A stretch of 32,689 nucleotides of DNA from CF-161 sp035259145 (GCA_035259145.1 DATFWQ010000191.1:1-32689); one strand, 5' to 3'; numbered from the stretch's first letter, positions 15,891 to 23,880 are shown. Made by a program: numbers and translations. Notes: generated by a model not told the origin, from the sequence alone.

Positions 15891-16652
15891 TCACAGGACG
15901 ACCCGGGCGACCGTGAAGCCGAGCACACGCCCCGAACCAGCCGCCCGCAGTGCGGCCGCGCACGCCTCGAGGGTCGCGCCAGTTGTCGTCACATCGTCCA
16001 CGACCACGATTGGCTCGCCGGCCAGGCGCGGCCCCTTCCACCCGAAGGCATCGTCCACGTTCGCCCGCCGCCTCAGCCGGTCCAGGCCAACTTGAGGGGG
16101 CGTGTCTCTGAGCCGGGCCAGCCGGCCGCGGGGTACTGCAAGGTGCAGCCGCTTCCGCAGTTCGGCGGCCAACAGCTCCGCCTGGTTGTAGCCCCGTGCG
16201 CGGCGCCGCCGCGGATGGAGCGGCACAGCGACGAGCAAAGCTCCACGGGGAGCGTTAGCTTCCAGGTGGCCCACGCAAACGCCGGCAAGCGCCGGCGCCA
16301 GGGCGCGCCAGCCCTCGTACTTGAAGCGGTGAATCGCTTGTTCGAGCGGCCCATCGTAGGCGGCGGCCGACCGAAGACGCCAGAGCAGCCGCAGCCGGTG
16401 CCGGCAGCCACACTGGGCTCCGGCGAATTCCACCTCCCCCCCGCAGGTCGCGCAGAGCGGCTCCTCCAGGAACCTCAAGCGGGCCACACAGCGGTCGCAT
16501 AGCCACGCGCCAATGGCTCTGCATGAGCCGCAGCGTGGGGGGAGCAGCCAATCCAGCCACCAGGCGCCTGAGCCTCGAGAACGACTGTTCGAAGGACACG
16601 CCTCCAGCGTAAGCAGGCTGTCAACCTTGCCTGTTAATTCCACCACTGCCAC
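15891..16652 (-). CDS. comF: ComF-family phosphoribosyltransferase-like protein
   Basis: This 253-residue homologue of ComF is associated with DNA uptake in naturally competent bacteria, although many non-competent genomes carry it. The N-terminus has two zinc-ribbon-like cysteine clusters (C41, C44, C52, C55 and C67, C70, C81, C83). Then come the YDGPLEQAIHRFKYEG segment, VAVPLHPRRRRARGYNQAELLA and the PRPP-binding loop VVVDDVTTTGATL (residues 216-228). The GTG start lies 13 bases after the DUF192 gene stop, so the two are probably co-transcribed. The first 30 or so residues are unusual for the family and the real start may be further inside. No other competence genes are in the window. Confidence 0.88.
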   Translation of the reverse strand: MAVVELTGKVDSLLTLEACPSNSRSRGSGAWWLDWLLPPRCGSCRAIGAWLCDRCVARLRFLEEPLCATCGGEVEFAGAQCGCRHRLRLLWRLRSAAAYDGPLEQAIHRFKYEGWRALAPALAGVCVGHLEANAPRGALLVAVPLHPRRRRARGYNQAELLAAELRKRLHLAVPRGRLARLRDTPPQVGLDRLRRRANVDDAFGWKGPRLAGEPIVVVDDVTTTGATLEACAAALRAAGSGRVLGFTVARVVL

Positions 16653-16665
16653 ATCGCCCGCGCCT

Positions 16666-17028
16666 TCAAGCCGGTTCGATCATGAGCGCCTCGCCACGCT
16701 CCAGGCGCAGGCCGGCGAGGGTCCCGGCGGGCAGCTCGATCACGCTGTGGCCACCCAGCACCAGCGGCACCAGCCGCCACGGAGGGAGCCCCACGCGCAC
16801 TCTCACGATCCGCAAGCGGCGGTCCACGAATACGGCATCGATGGCGAACCGCATGAAAAAGGTGTGGATGCCGCTGCATGGCACGATCCACATTCCGGTT
16901 CCCGCCTGGAGCTGGCGCCGGAACATCAACCCCACCCCACGCCCGAGGAGTGTTCGCGGCACGAGCAGCCGCTCGGCCAGCACGCGACCCGTCCGGGGGT
17001 GCACCAGACGCAGCACGCGGTCCGGCAC
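16666..17028 (-). CDS. DUF192 family protein
   Basis: This 120-residue single-domain protein is of the DUF192 family, small beta-rich proteins of unknown role. Family hallmarks are the RTLLGRGVGLMFR segment, WIVPCSGIHTFFMRFAIDAVFVD, and VIELPAGTLAGLRLERGE near the C-terminus. No signal peptide or lipobox is visible, although many relatives are exported. The start is GTG at 17028. It is divergent from the alpha/beta hydrolase with only 24 bp between starts, and comF follows by 13 bp. Confidence 0.85.
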   Translation of the reverse strand: MPDRVLRLVHPRTGRVLAERLLVPRTLLGRGVGLMFRRQLQAGTGMWIVPCSGIHTFFMRFAIDAVFVDRRLRIVRVRVGLPPWRLVPLVLGGHSVIELPAGTLAGLRLERGEALMIEPA

Positions 17029-17052
17029 TGCGATTGCCTACGCTACGGGCCG

Positions 17053-17808
17053 ATGCCCGATTTCGTGTCGGCGGGCGTGCGCCTCCACTACCAGCTGGCG
17101 GGGCCCGACGATGGCCGCCCGATCGCCCTTGTTCACGGTTTCTGCAGCGATTACGAGCTGAACTGGGTGGGCACCCGGTGGCAGGAGACTCTGACCGCCG
17201 CCGGTTGGCTGGTGCTCGGTCTCGACTGCCGTGGTCATGGACGCTCCGAGAAGCCGCACGACCCGGCTGATTACGCCCGGACGATCATGGCCGACGACGT
17301 TGCCAGGCTGCTTGACCATCTGGACATCGCTGACGCCGACTACCTCGGTTACTCCATGGGTTCGCGGATCGGGTTGGAAGCCGTCATCGCCCACCCCGAC
17401 CGCTTCAGCCGGGCGGTACTCGGAGGCTTCGGACGCGAGGGGAAACGTGACCGGTCCGAGCTTATCGCTCGCCGCATGCGAGGCGACGGCAGTGTGAGCG
17501 ATGCGGTCGCCGAGATGTTCTATCAGTTTGCGGCGGCGCGGCCGATCAACGACCTCGAGGCACTTGCCTGCTGCATCCTCGGCCCGCAGCCACGCCTGAG
17601 CCCGGACAGGCTCGCCTCCATACGTGTTCCGGTTGCCATGATGGCCGGCGATCTTGACCCGATCGCTCGGGGGGCGCCTGAGCTGGCGCGACAGATACCA
17701 GGCGCCCGCTTCGTAGCGATCAGCGGGCGCAACCATATGAACGCTGTCCCGGCGCGTCAGTTCAAAGAGGCCGCCCTGGACTTCCTCGCTCAAGGCAGCG
17801 GCGTCTGA
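17053..17808 (+). CDS. Alpha/beta-fold hydrolase
   Basis: This 251-residue cytosolic alpha/beta hydrolase probably acts on an ester, lactone or similar bond. HGF (oxyanion region, about 28-30), the nucleophile elbow GYSMGS with S101, the acid D202 (MAGDLDPI) and H228 (GRNHMN) form the expected triad. LDCRGHGRSEKP is the typical strand-4 segment. I start it at ATG 17053, where the family sequence begins; the frame remains open far upstream to 16513 but that extension is antisense to comF and DUF192. No Shine-Dalgarno precedes the ATG. The substrate is unknown. It converges on the pilin gene with a 10-bp gap. Confidence 0.88.
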   Translation: MPDFVSAGVRLHYQLAGPDDGRPIALVHGFCSDYELNWVGTRWQETLTAAGWLVLGLDCRGHGRSEKPHDPADYARTIMADDVARLLDHLDIADADYLGYSMGSRIGLEAVIAHPDRFSRAVLGGFGREGKRDRSELIARRMRGDGSVSDAVAEMFYQFAAARPINDLEALACCILGPQPRLSPDRLASIRVPVAMMAGDLDPIARGAPELARQIPGARFVAISGRNHMNAVPARQFKEAALDFLAQGSGV

Positions 17809-17818
17809 TGACGACTTA

Positions 17819-17995
17819 TCAGCCCTTCTGGAGCGTGTTTATGACGTCCTGGAATGCGTTGTTGATCTGCCCGCCCATCAGGCTCAGCACGCCGATGACA
17901 ACGATTGCGACAAGAACCAGGATCAGTGCGTACTCGACCAAGCCCTGGCCCTGCTGGTTGGCATGTGGCCCCCGCGGCCTGCGGTTGCTAAGCAC
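17819..17995 (-). CDS. Flp/Fap-type class III pilin
   Basis: This 58-residue precursor is of the Flp pilin family, small type IVb-like pilins that form adhesive filaments. The sequence around QGQGLVEYALILVLVAIVVI has the class III prepilin signature: a short basic leader, Gly cleavage site, Glu at +5 and Tyr at +6 after G, then about 20 hydrophobic residues. The tail ends GGQINNAFQDVINTLQKG. I place the start at GTG 17995, with GGAGG 11 bases upstream; the frame is open to 18319 but the extension is not pilin-like. No Tad secretion ATPase, prepilin peptidase or RcpC-like genes lie nearby, so it is an orphan pilin here. Confidence 0.88.
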   Translation of the reverse strand: MLSNRRPRGPHANQQGQGLVEYALILVLVAIVVIGVLSLMGGQINNAFQDVINTLQKG

Positions 17996-18106
17996 GCCGG
18001 ATTCAACCTCCTGTTCTACTACTTGCAGTCGGTGAACGTACGACCCCGCTCCGCGCACCCGAACGTTCTTGAAACTGTCATAGGGTACGCGGAGCCGACG
18101 CCCTCT

Positions 18107-19702
18107 GTGCAGGCCGCAACTCCGATCCGGGCGAGGCCGCCCGCGCGCTTCGGCCCCGCCGCGCTGCTCCTTGGCGCGGTCCTGATCGCAAGCCTCGCTG
18201 CCTTCGTCAGGCCGGTGACTGATGGCGACTTCTGGTGGCACGTGCGCACTGGCCGCTGGATCGTGGAGCATGGCCGGCTGCCGGGGCGCGACCTCTTCAC
18301 GTATACGGCGTTCGATCACCGCTGGGTTGACTCCGAATACCTCACGGAAGTTGTCATGTGGCTGGTTCGGTCTCGGTTGGGACTGGCCGGCGTGAGCGTT
18401 GCCTTCGGCGCCGTCGCCTGGTCGGGCTTTCTGCTCGTCGCACTCTCAGCCCGGCCACGCCGGCAGCCGTACGTGCTCGTCGGGCTGGCGCTGGGCCTGG
18501 CAGCGCTGGCGGGCTATCCGGTGTGGGGGGCGCGTCCGCAGACCGTCACGTTCGCTCTGGCCAGCCTGGAGCTGCTGTGGCTCCGCGGCTACCTCGAGCG
18601 CTCGAGCAGCACCGGGGGCCCCCTCCCCCGGCTCCGCCGGGTACTCCCCCGACTTCGCGGGGGAGAGTCCATCCCCCGGCTCCGCCGGGTACTCCCCCGA
18701 CTTCGCGGGGGAGAGTCTATCTTCTGGCTTCCGCTCGTTATGGCCCTTTGGGGCAACCTGCATGGCGGCTGGCCGGTCGGTTTCCTGTTTCTGGCGATCG
18801 CGATGGTCTGCTGTCTTTTGCGCTGGCTCAGCGACCGCACGAACATCGAGGACCTTCGACGAACTCGCGTACTGGCGCTCGTGGGTGCCGCGTCGGCCGC
18901 GGCTGTGCTGATCAACCCCAATGGCGCCGCCGTGTACGCCTATCCTGTGCAAACGCTCACGAGTGCGGCGCAGCGGGGCCTGATCGCTGAGTGGCAGTCG
19001 CCCGACTTTCACCTGGCGGCGCTTCGGGCGTTCGAGGTCATGCTGCTCCTGGTCGTCACGGGTGTCGCTCTTGGCAAGTCCTCGCTTTTCGACGTGCTGT
19101 TGGTTCTCGCCGGGATCGCACTGGCTCTCGAGTCGGCACGCCACATTGCGCTGTTCGTGGCTGCCGCGACGCCGGTCCTCGTGACTACCTGGTCCGACAT
19201 CTGGCGAAGGCTCGCGGTTCCCCGGTTCCTGCCCATCGCGCCACCCCGGCGCTGGCTGTCCGCGGTCACGCTCGCGGTGCTGGCGCTGGTCGCCCTCGGG
19301 GTCGGACTCCGAACTGCTGACGGCCTCGCGCGCCAGCCTACGTTTACCAGTCAGACCGTCCCGGTTGGCGCAGCCGACTGGCTGGCCGCCCATCCCGAGG
19401 TGGGCACGCGAATGTTCAACCAGTACTCCTGGGGCGGCTACCTGGCTGACCGCTTCTATCCCAACCCCAACCGCCGGGTCTTCATCTTCAGCGAGGGGGT
19501 GCTGATGGGCGACGACCTGCTGCTCGACTACCGCCGGGTGGCAGTAGTCGCCCCTGGCTGGCGGGACGTGCTGAATCGGGCGGGAGTGGACTACGTCGTG
19601 TTCGACAGCGGCTCGTCACTCAATGAGATGCTCGCGGCTCAGCCGAACTGGCGCCTTGTGTACAGAGATGGGACGGCCGTGATCTATTTGCGGTCGGCCT
19701 GA
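18107..19702 (+). CDS. Large multi-pass membrane protein, GT-C-like
   Basis: This protein of about 531 residues has ten or so hydrophobic helices and an extracytoplasmic C-terminal domain. After the first helix an acidic loop (DGDFWWHVRTGRWIVEHG) and FTYTAFDHRWVDSEYLTEVV resemble the first loop of GT-C glycosyltransferases that use polyprenyl-phosphate sugars. The C-terminal MFNQYSWGGYLADRFYP and VDYVVFDSG segments are typical of an uncharacterised bacterial family. Residues 174-205 are two in-frame copies of a 16-residue Arg/Pro/Gly unit encoded by a palindromic DNA repeat. GTG 18107 is the preferred start; GTG 18032 is possible. It is divergent from the Flp pilin and converges on the Dpm1-like gene. 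A glycosyltransferase role is inference. Confidence 0.7.
   Translation: MQAATPIRARPPARFGPAALLLGAVLIASLAAFVRPVTDGDFWWHVRTGRWIVEHGRLPGRDLFTYTAFDHRWVDSEYLTEVVMWLVRSRLGLAGVSVAFGAVAWSGFLLVALSARPRRQPYVLVGLALGLAALAGYPVWGARPQTVTFALASLELLWLRGYLERSSSTGGPLPRLRRVLPRLRGGESIPRLRRVLPRLRGGESIFWLPLVMALWGNLHGGWPVGFLFLAIAMVCCLLRWLSDRTNIEDLRRTRVLALVGAASAAAVLINPNGAAVYAYPVQTLTSAAQRGLIAEWQSPDFHLAALRAFEVMLLLVVTGVALGKSSLFDVLLVLAGIALALESARHIALFVAAATPVLVTTWSDIWRRLAVPRFLPIAPPRRWLSAVTLAVLALVALGVGLRTADGLARQPTFTSQTVPVGAADWLAAHPEVGTRMFNQYSWGGYLADRFYPNPNRRVFIFSEGVLMGDDLLLDYRRVAVVAPGWRDVLNRAGVDYVVFDSGSSLNEMLAAQPNWRLVYRDGTAVIYLRSA
18624..18719 (+). repeat. Two tandem 48-bp palindromic units inside a coding sequence
   Basis: Copies at 18624-18671 and 18672-18719 differ at one base. 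Each unit contains two hairpins: CCCGGC-TCC-GCCGGG (18627-18641 in copy 1) and CTCCCCCG-ACTTCG-CGGGGGAG (18644-18665). Forty-eight bases equal 16 codons, so both copies stay in frame and add PRLRRVLPRLRGGESI twice to a membrane protein. The preceding GGGGGCCCCC (18614-18623) is a further palindrome. It resembles REP-type or protein-inserted palindromic elements. Confidence 0.9.
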
Positions 19703-19726
19703 GTCTGAGTCCTCGGCACTGTCAGC

Positions 19727-20464
19727 TCACCAGCCCGAACCGCGACCTGTGCCGGCGCCGCGAAGCCGCAGCCACAGCACCGTCATGAGCGCCTTCCGGA
19801 CCTCCCCCTGAGACACCTTGGACTTACCGGCCATTCGATCCACGAAACGAATGGGCACTTCACACACTGGGAAGCCCTGCAGGACGCAGCGGTACACCAT
19901 CTCGATCTGGAAGGAGTAACCCTGCGACACGATTCGATCCAGGCCAATCGCTTCCAGGACGGTTCGCGGGTAGCAGCGATAACCCGATGTGGCGTCTCGG
20001 ACCGTGAGGCCGAGCAGGGCCCGCGTGTACAGGTTCGCGCTCCACGAGAGCAGTCTTCGGTGCCAGCTCCAGCCGGACACCGAGCCTTCGCGCACGTAGC
20101 GGGACCCGATCACCACTCCTCCGCAGCGCTTGGCTTCGGCCACGAGCTCCGGCAGGTGTTCCGGCCTGTGCGAACCGTCTGCGTCCATCTCGATGATGTA
20201 GTCGTAGCCGCGCTCCAGCCCGCAGGTGAAGCCCAGGACGTAGGCTGAACCCAGGCCTTGCTTGTGCGGCCTGACCTCCAGCTGGATCCCTGGATCGGAC
20301 TCCGCGAGCCGGGCAGCCACCCCGGCCGTCCCGTCCGGCGAGCTGTCGTCAACCACAAGCACGTCGTAGCCGCTCTCCCGAACCATGCGGACGGCTCGTT
20401 CGACGTTCTCAACTTCGTTATAGGTCGGCAGCACCACGAGCACGCGGGGTGCGCCAGGCGTCAT
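19727..20464 (-). CDS. Dpm1-like polyprenyl-phosphate glycosyltransferase (GT2)
   Basis: This 245-residue cytosolic GT2 enzyme resembles dolichol/polyprenyl-phosphate mannose synthases, which move mannose from GDP-mannose to a lipid phosphate carrier. PTYNEVENV, VVDDSSPDGT, the metal-binding DAD (residues 94-96, EMDADGSHRP), GSRYVREG and the C-terminal VPIRFVDRMAGKSKVS all fit. There is no C-terminal membrane domain, so it is of the soluble human or actinobacterial kind. ATG 20464 overlaps the stop of the upstream GT2 gene (ATGA). The long open extension to 20689 is antisense-like and was not used. The sugar donor is not proven by sequence. Confidence 0.88.
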   Translation of the reverse strand: MTPGAPRVLVVLPTYNEVENVERAVRMVRESGYDVLVVDDSSPDGTAGVAARLAESDPGIQLEVRPHKQGLGSAYVLGFTCGLERGYDYIIEMDADGSHRPEHLPELVAEAKRCGGVVIGSRYVREGSVSGWSWHRRLLSWSANLYTRALLGLTVRDATSGYRCYPRTVLEAIGLDRIVSQGYSFQIEMVYRCVLQGFPVCEVPIRFVDRMAGKSKVSQGEVRKALMTVLWLRLRGAGTGRGSGW

Positions 20465-21159
20465 CGTCCTAACCGAATGTGCAGCACGTCCGCAAGCATC
20501 TGCCTGGAGTGCCTCACCGTCTGGACTCGAGAGGTGCTGGAGTTGATCCAGCGCACGGGCACTTCGCTGATCTTGTAGCCAGACCTCCTGGCGAGAACCA
20601 GGATTTCGACGTCGTATGCAAACCCCTCGGTTCGAAGCCGGCCGAAGAGGTCGCGTGCCACGTCGCCTCTGAACAGCTTGAAGCCGCACTGGGTATCCCA
20701 GACGCCAGGCAGCAGCAGGCCCTGCACCAGCAGGTTGAAGCTCTTACCCATCAGTCGCCTGTGTAGAGGTTGGTCCACCTCGCGCGCTCCTCGCTTGGCC
20801 CGCGAGCCGATGGCGACGTCTGCGCCCGCAGCGATGGCGGCCTCGAGCTTTGGCATCTCCTGGATTGGAGCCGAGAAGTCGGCGTCGCTGATCAACACAA
20901 GCCCGCCGCGGCTTCGGGCCACGCCCTCAGCCACAGCACGGCCCTTGCCCCGATTCGCGGGCAGAAAGACGGCGTGGACGTGCTTGTTTTTTGAAGCCGC
21001 TTCACGGATCAGCTCCGGCGTCCTGTCGCTGCTCCCGTCGTCGACCAGCAGGAGCTCGAACGCTGGCCCCTGCAGCCCCAGGTAGGCTTCCGCCTGCTCC
21101 AGGGATGAAGGCAGGCGCGCATCTTCGTTGAAGCATGGCACGACGACGCTGAGCTCCAC
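20461..21159 (-). CDS. Alg5-like GT2 glycosyltransferase
   Basis: This 232-residue GT2 transferase most resembles dolichyl-phosphate glucosyltransferase. It has SVVVPCFNEDARLP, LLVDDGSSDRT, NRGKGRAVAEGV, the DAD metal site (92-94) in ISDADFSAPIQEM and GSRAKRG. The Alg5 signature WDTQCGFKLFRGDVA is followed by GFAYDVEILVLARRSGYKISEVPV. It probably loads a sugar onto a polyprenyl phosphate at the inner membrane face, though it lacks the N-terminal helix of eukaryotic Alg5. GTG start at 21159. It is translationally coupled (ATGA) to the Dpm1-like gene, suggesting two lipid-linked sugars made together. Confidence 0.87.
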   Translation of the reverse strand: MELSVVVPCFNEDARLPSSLEQAEAYLGLQGPAFELLLVDDGSSDRTPELIREAASKNKHVHAVFLPANRGKGRAVAEGVARSRGGLVLISDADFSAPIQEMPKLEAAIAAGADVAIGSRAKRGAREVDQPLHRRLMGKSFNLLVQGLLLPGVWDTQCGFKLFRGDVARDLFGRLRTEGFAYDVEILVLARRSGYKISEVPVRWINSSTSRVQTVRHSRQMLADVLHIRLGR

Positions 21160-21189
21160 ACGCCGAAATCGTAGCGACGGCGGGCGTGG

Positions 21190-21918
21190 TCAGCGGTCAG
21201 GCTTCCGTAAGACCGCCAGCGCGTAGAACGCTGGCAAGACCGCCATGCGCTGTGCGCGTTTTGGTTGGAGCGCCAGCCGCCATAGCCACTCGAGGTGAGC
21301 CCGCCTGAGCCAGGCAGGTGCCCTCGGCACCCGACCCGCCAGGAAGTCGAACGTCCCCCCAACCCCGATCGCGACCGGGACTTCGAGCCGCTGACGGTTG
21401 CGTGCGATCCAGAGCTCCTGCTGTGGCGCCCCGTAGGCGACCAGGAGGAGGTCAGGGGCGGCTGCGGCGATTCGGCGCAGAGCCTCTTCGTCGTCATCCC
21501 GCCGCGGCGAACCGGCGAATGTTCCCGCCACCTGCAGGCCCGGGTTTTCCTCCTCCAGACGGCGAGCGCACTCAGCCGCGACTCCCGGTCGCGCACCCAG
21601 GAGAAACGGCCGCCAGCCACGGCTCGCGCAAGACCGCGCCAGGGCGGGGACCAGGTCGCTGCCCGTCACACGCTCGAACTGAGGGCAGCCACGGCGGCGC
21701 ATCGCCCACACGACGCCGATTCCGTCGGCGATGCAGAGGGAAGCGGTCTCCAGCACCGCACGGAACTGCTCGTCAACCCGCGCTCGCATGACGAACTCGG
21801 GGTTGACGGTGGCGACGACGTGCGTTGGACCACGTTCGGACACCATCCGCTCGATAGCGGCGACCGCGCCCGCCATGTCGACGCAATCGACCCGCACCCC
21901 CAGGATGCGGACGGTCAC
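21190..21918 (-). CDS. WecG/TagA/CpsF family glycosyltransferase (GT26)
   Basis: This transferase of about 242 residues belongs to the family that adds N-acetylmannosamine(-uronate) to lipid-linked GlcNAc in teichoic-acid, enterobacterial-antigen and capsule pathways. From GTG 21918 (VTVRILGVRVDCVDM) the family's polar pocket residues appear as T37 and N39 (VVATVNPEF) and D65 (CIADGIGVV). Later come ERVTGSDLVP, LVAYGAPQQELWI, GVGGTFDFLAGRVPRAP and the membrane-binding C-terminal tail WLRRAHLEWLWRLALQP. The frame extends to 21975, but that would overlap the divergent GT4 gene. It is 30 bp upstream of the Alg5-like gene and probably in one operon with it. Confidence 0.92.
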   Translation of the reverse strand: MTVRILGVRVDCVDMAGAVAAIERMVSERGPTHVVATVNPEFVMRARVDEQFRAVLETASLCIADGIGVVWAMRRRGCPQFERVTGSDLVPALARSCASRGWRPFLLGARPGVAAECARRLEEENPGLQVAGTFAGSPRRDDDEEALRRIAAAAPDLLLVAYGAPQQELWIARNRQRLEVPVAIGVGGTFDFLAGRVPRAPAWLRRAHLEWLWRLALQPKRAQRMAVLPAFYALAVLRKPDR

Positions 21919-21938
21919 GGCATCGATATCATCTGCCG

Positions 21939-22922
21939 GTGCCGAGCCGGCTCGTCGTCTGTTGCGATCTCTCACGTCTGAAGATGGAACGGCCGGCCGG
22001 ACCAGCAGTTTACGCCAGCACGATGTTCGACCTCCTCAGGCAGAGCGCGAGCGTCGAGGTCGTCGGTCGCGAGGGGACCCACGGCGCTGACGTGATCCTG
22101 TCGCTGGACGGGCGCTTTCGAGCCGGGCGCGGGCAGCGCATCGTCACGGCGGTCCTTGACCTGGGTTACCTGTTCGAGCGCAGCGGCTACTCATGGTGGG
22201 AGTGGCTGGCCCAGAACTGGCGGGTAGCCTCGGCGGTCCGGCGCTCCGACCACCTCCTGGCGCCGTCCGCGGCCGTCCGCTTCGGGCTGGAGCGCTACCT
22301 GAGGGTCAAGCCCGCCCGTGTGACGGTCGTGGAGGCGGTGCCCCGGGCCTGCTTCCGCCGGACGGCACGGCAGGACGTCGAGGCTATGCGGGAGCGCCTC
22401 GGCCTGCCTGGCAGGTACTTCCTGTTCGTAGGCTCCCGAGTGCGCCGCAAAAACCTGGCGCTTCTGGCGACGGCATGGCAGCTGGCCGCACCTGCGCTCG
22501 GCCCAGATGTGGGCCTGGTCCTGGCCGGCGCAGGTTCAGCAGGTGTGGCGGGAGCCCGTGACCTCGGCTTCGTACCGCTGGAGCACCTGCCCGGCCTTAT
22601 CACCGGCGCCGTCGCGTGGGTGAATCCGAGCCTCTACGAAGGCAGCTCGATAGGCGCCCTCGAGGCGCTGGCGTGCGGCACGCCGGCACTGTTGGCCGCG
22701 ACCGGTGCCCAGGCACACGCCGTCGGAGACGCCGGCCTGATCCTGGACCCCCACCAGGCATCGCAATGGGCTGAGGCAATCGTCACAGTGGCCGGAGATC
22801 CCGCCGTCCGAGGCCGGCTTGGCGCGGCCGCGCTCAAGGCGGCCGCCGATCTCAGGGCGCAGGCCCCTCGGTCGGAGGAGCTTCTTCAGGCGCTGCTTGG
22901 GGAGGCTGCAGAGGAAACGTAA
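21939..22922 (+). CDS. GT4 family glycosyltransferase
   Basis: This 327-residue GT-B fold retaining glycosyltransferase acts in surface-glycan assembly. The N-terminal half has VVCCDLSRLKMERPAG and LLAPSAAVRFGLERYL. The C-terminal donor domain begins YFLFVGSRVRRKNLALL and contains the E-x7-E motif in SLYEGSSIGALEALACGTPALL, followed by VGDAGLILDP. GTG 21939 lies 20 bp from the divergent WecG-like start; a TATCAT -10-like element at 21927-21932 would give an almost leaderless transcript. Its 3' end overlaps the convergent deacetylase gene by 71 bp. Donor and acceptor are unknown. Confidence 0.88.
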   Translation: MPSRLVVCCDLSRLKMERPAGPAVYASTMFDLLRQSASVEVVGREGTHGADVILSLDGRFRAGRGQRIVTAVLDLGYLFERSGYSWWEWLAQNWRVASAVRRSDHLLAPSAAVRFGLERYLRVKPARVTVVEAVPRACFRRTARQDVEAMRERLGLPGRYFLFVGSRVRRKNLALLATAWQLAAPALGPDVGLVLAGAGSAGVAGARDLGFVPLEHLPGLITGAVAWVNPSLYEGSSIGALEALACGTPALLAATGAQAHAVGDAGLILDPHQASQWAEAIVTVAGDPAVRGRLGAAALKAAADLRAQAPRSEELLQALLGEAAEET

Positions 22923-23880
22923 CTTTTCGTTGCAGCCCGCGGCCGGGGGCCTGCCTGGTTGGGGTCAGAACGACGGTCGGCTCCGTCTGGGCCAGGTCGG
23001 TGGCGAACTGTTCCAGCGACTCACCGCCGTTTACCCGGACTCGTGTCCACACGAATCGGTCGCGGGCAGAGTGGGAAACACCAGGCTCGGTCGTGGTGGC
23101 GCTTTCGAACCCAGCTCCCTGAACGACCCTCACCACTGCGTCGCTGAACTTGCCGGACGGGTAGCAGAAGTCGACCACAGGATGGCCCAACAGCGATTCC
23201 AGGTCGGCCTTGCTGTCGAAGACCTCGCGATGAAGATTGCCGGCCGAGATTTTCGTCAGGTCAGCATGAGAAACCGTGTGCGCGCCGATCTGGATGCCGC
23301 CGGCGTCCATCTCCAGCAGCATCTCCACAGTGATGTAGCGGGGCGAGTTGAGGAAGCCCGAGACCACGTACGACACACCTTTGAACTGATGGGCGCGAAG
23401 TATCGGAAAGGCGGTGGTGTACATGTCCCGGTAGCCGTCGTCGAATGTGAGAATCACCGGCCTGGCCGGCAGGCTCTGGTTGCCCAGGAGATAGCTGCGG
23501 AGGTCGTCGAAGTCCACCGGGTGATACGCGTGCTCCGCGAGCCACTCCATCTGATGCGCGAAGTCCGCCGGCGTGACCGACAGGTTGAACCCCAGACGAT
23601 CTCCCGGGTCGGGATTGACACGGATGTAGTGATACATGAGAATCGGCACCCGCACGGAGCTGCGGCCCGGGGGCACGACCGCCGTCGGCGCCGGTGGCTC
23701 TGCAGGCTCGACCAGTGGCCGCGTAGCGGTGACAGGACCCTGCCGAGCGATGCCACGGAAGAAGGGTTTAGCGCCGGATTGGTGAACGTCGTTAAGGGTT
23801 GTCGCCTGCACGATGGCACCGATTGCCAGGGCGATCAGCACCCCCGCTCCCGAGCGCGCAAGAGTGGGGTGCGTGTGCAT
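22852..23880 (-). CDS. Polysaccharide deacetylase (NodB/CE4 domain), membrane-anchored
   Basis: This 342-residue carbohydrate esterase probably removes N-acetyl groups from peptidoglycan or an exopolysaccharide outside the cell. It has an N-terminal membrane anchor or signal (about 10-28) and a Pro-rich linker, then the NodB domain beginning VPILMYHYI. Numbering from a TTG at 23886, the catalytic and metal residues are D149/D150 (TFDDGY) and H203/H207 (HTVSH), followed by FCYPSGKF. I prefer ATG 23880. The C-terminus is a Pro/Ala-rich tail that overlaps the convergent GT4 gene by 71 bp. The divergent GT4 gene starts 42 bp away. Confidence 0.9.
   Translation of the reverse strand: MHTHPTLARSGAGVLIALAIGAIVQATTLNDVHQSGAKPFFRGIARQGPVTATRPLVEPAEPPAPTAVVPPGRSSVRVPILMYHYIRVNPDPGDRLGFNLSVTPADFAHQMEWLAEHAYHPVDFDDLRSYLLGNQSLPARPVILTFDDGYRDMYTTAFPILRAHQFKGVSYVVSGFLNSPRYITVEMLLEMDAGGIQIGAHTVSHADLTKISAGNLHREVFDSKADLESLLGHPVVDFCYPSGKFSDAVVRVVQGAGFESATTTEPGVSHSARDRFVWTRVRVNGGESLEQFATDLAQTEPTVVLTPTRQAPGRGLQRKVTFPLQPPQAAPEEAPPTEGPAP

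Noticed and set aside
16513..17052. Long N-terminal extension of the alpha/beta hydrolase frame
   Set aside because: The extension is antisense to comF and DUF192 and does not resemble a hydrolase domain; family homology starts at 17053.
17819..18319. 166-codon version of the pilin
   Set aside because: The first 108 residues are antisense to the start of the membrane protein, and class III prepilin leaders are short; GTG 17995 fits better.
18624..18719. CRISPR array
   Set aside because: There are only two directly abutting copies with no unique spacers, and they lie inside an open coding frame.
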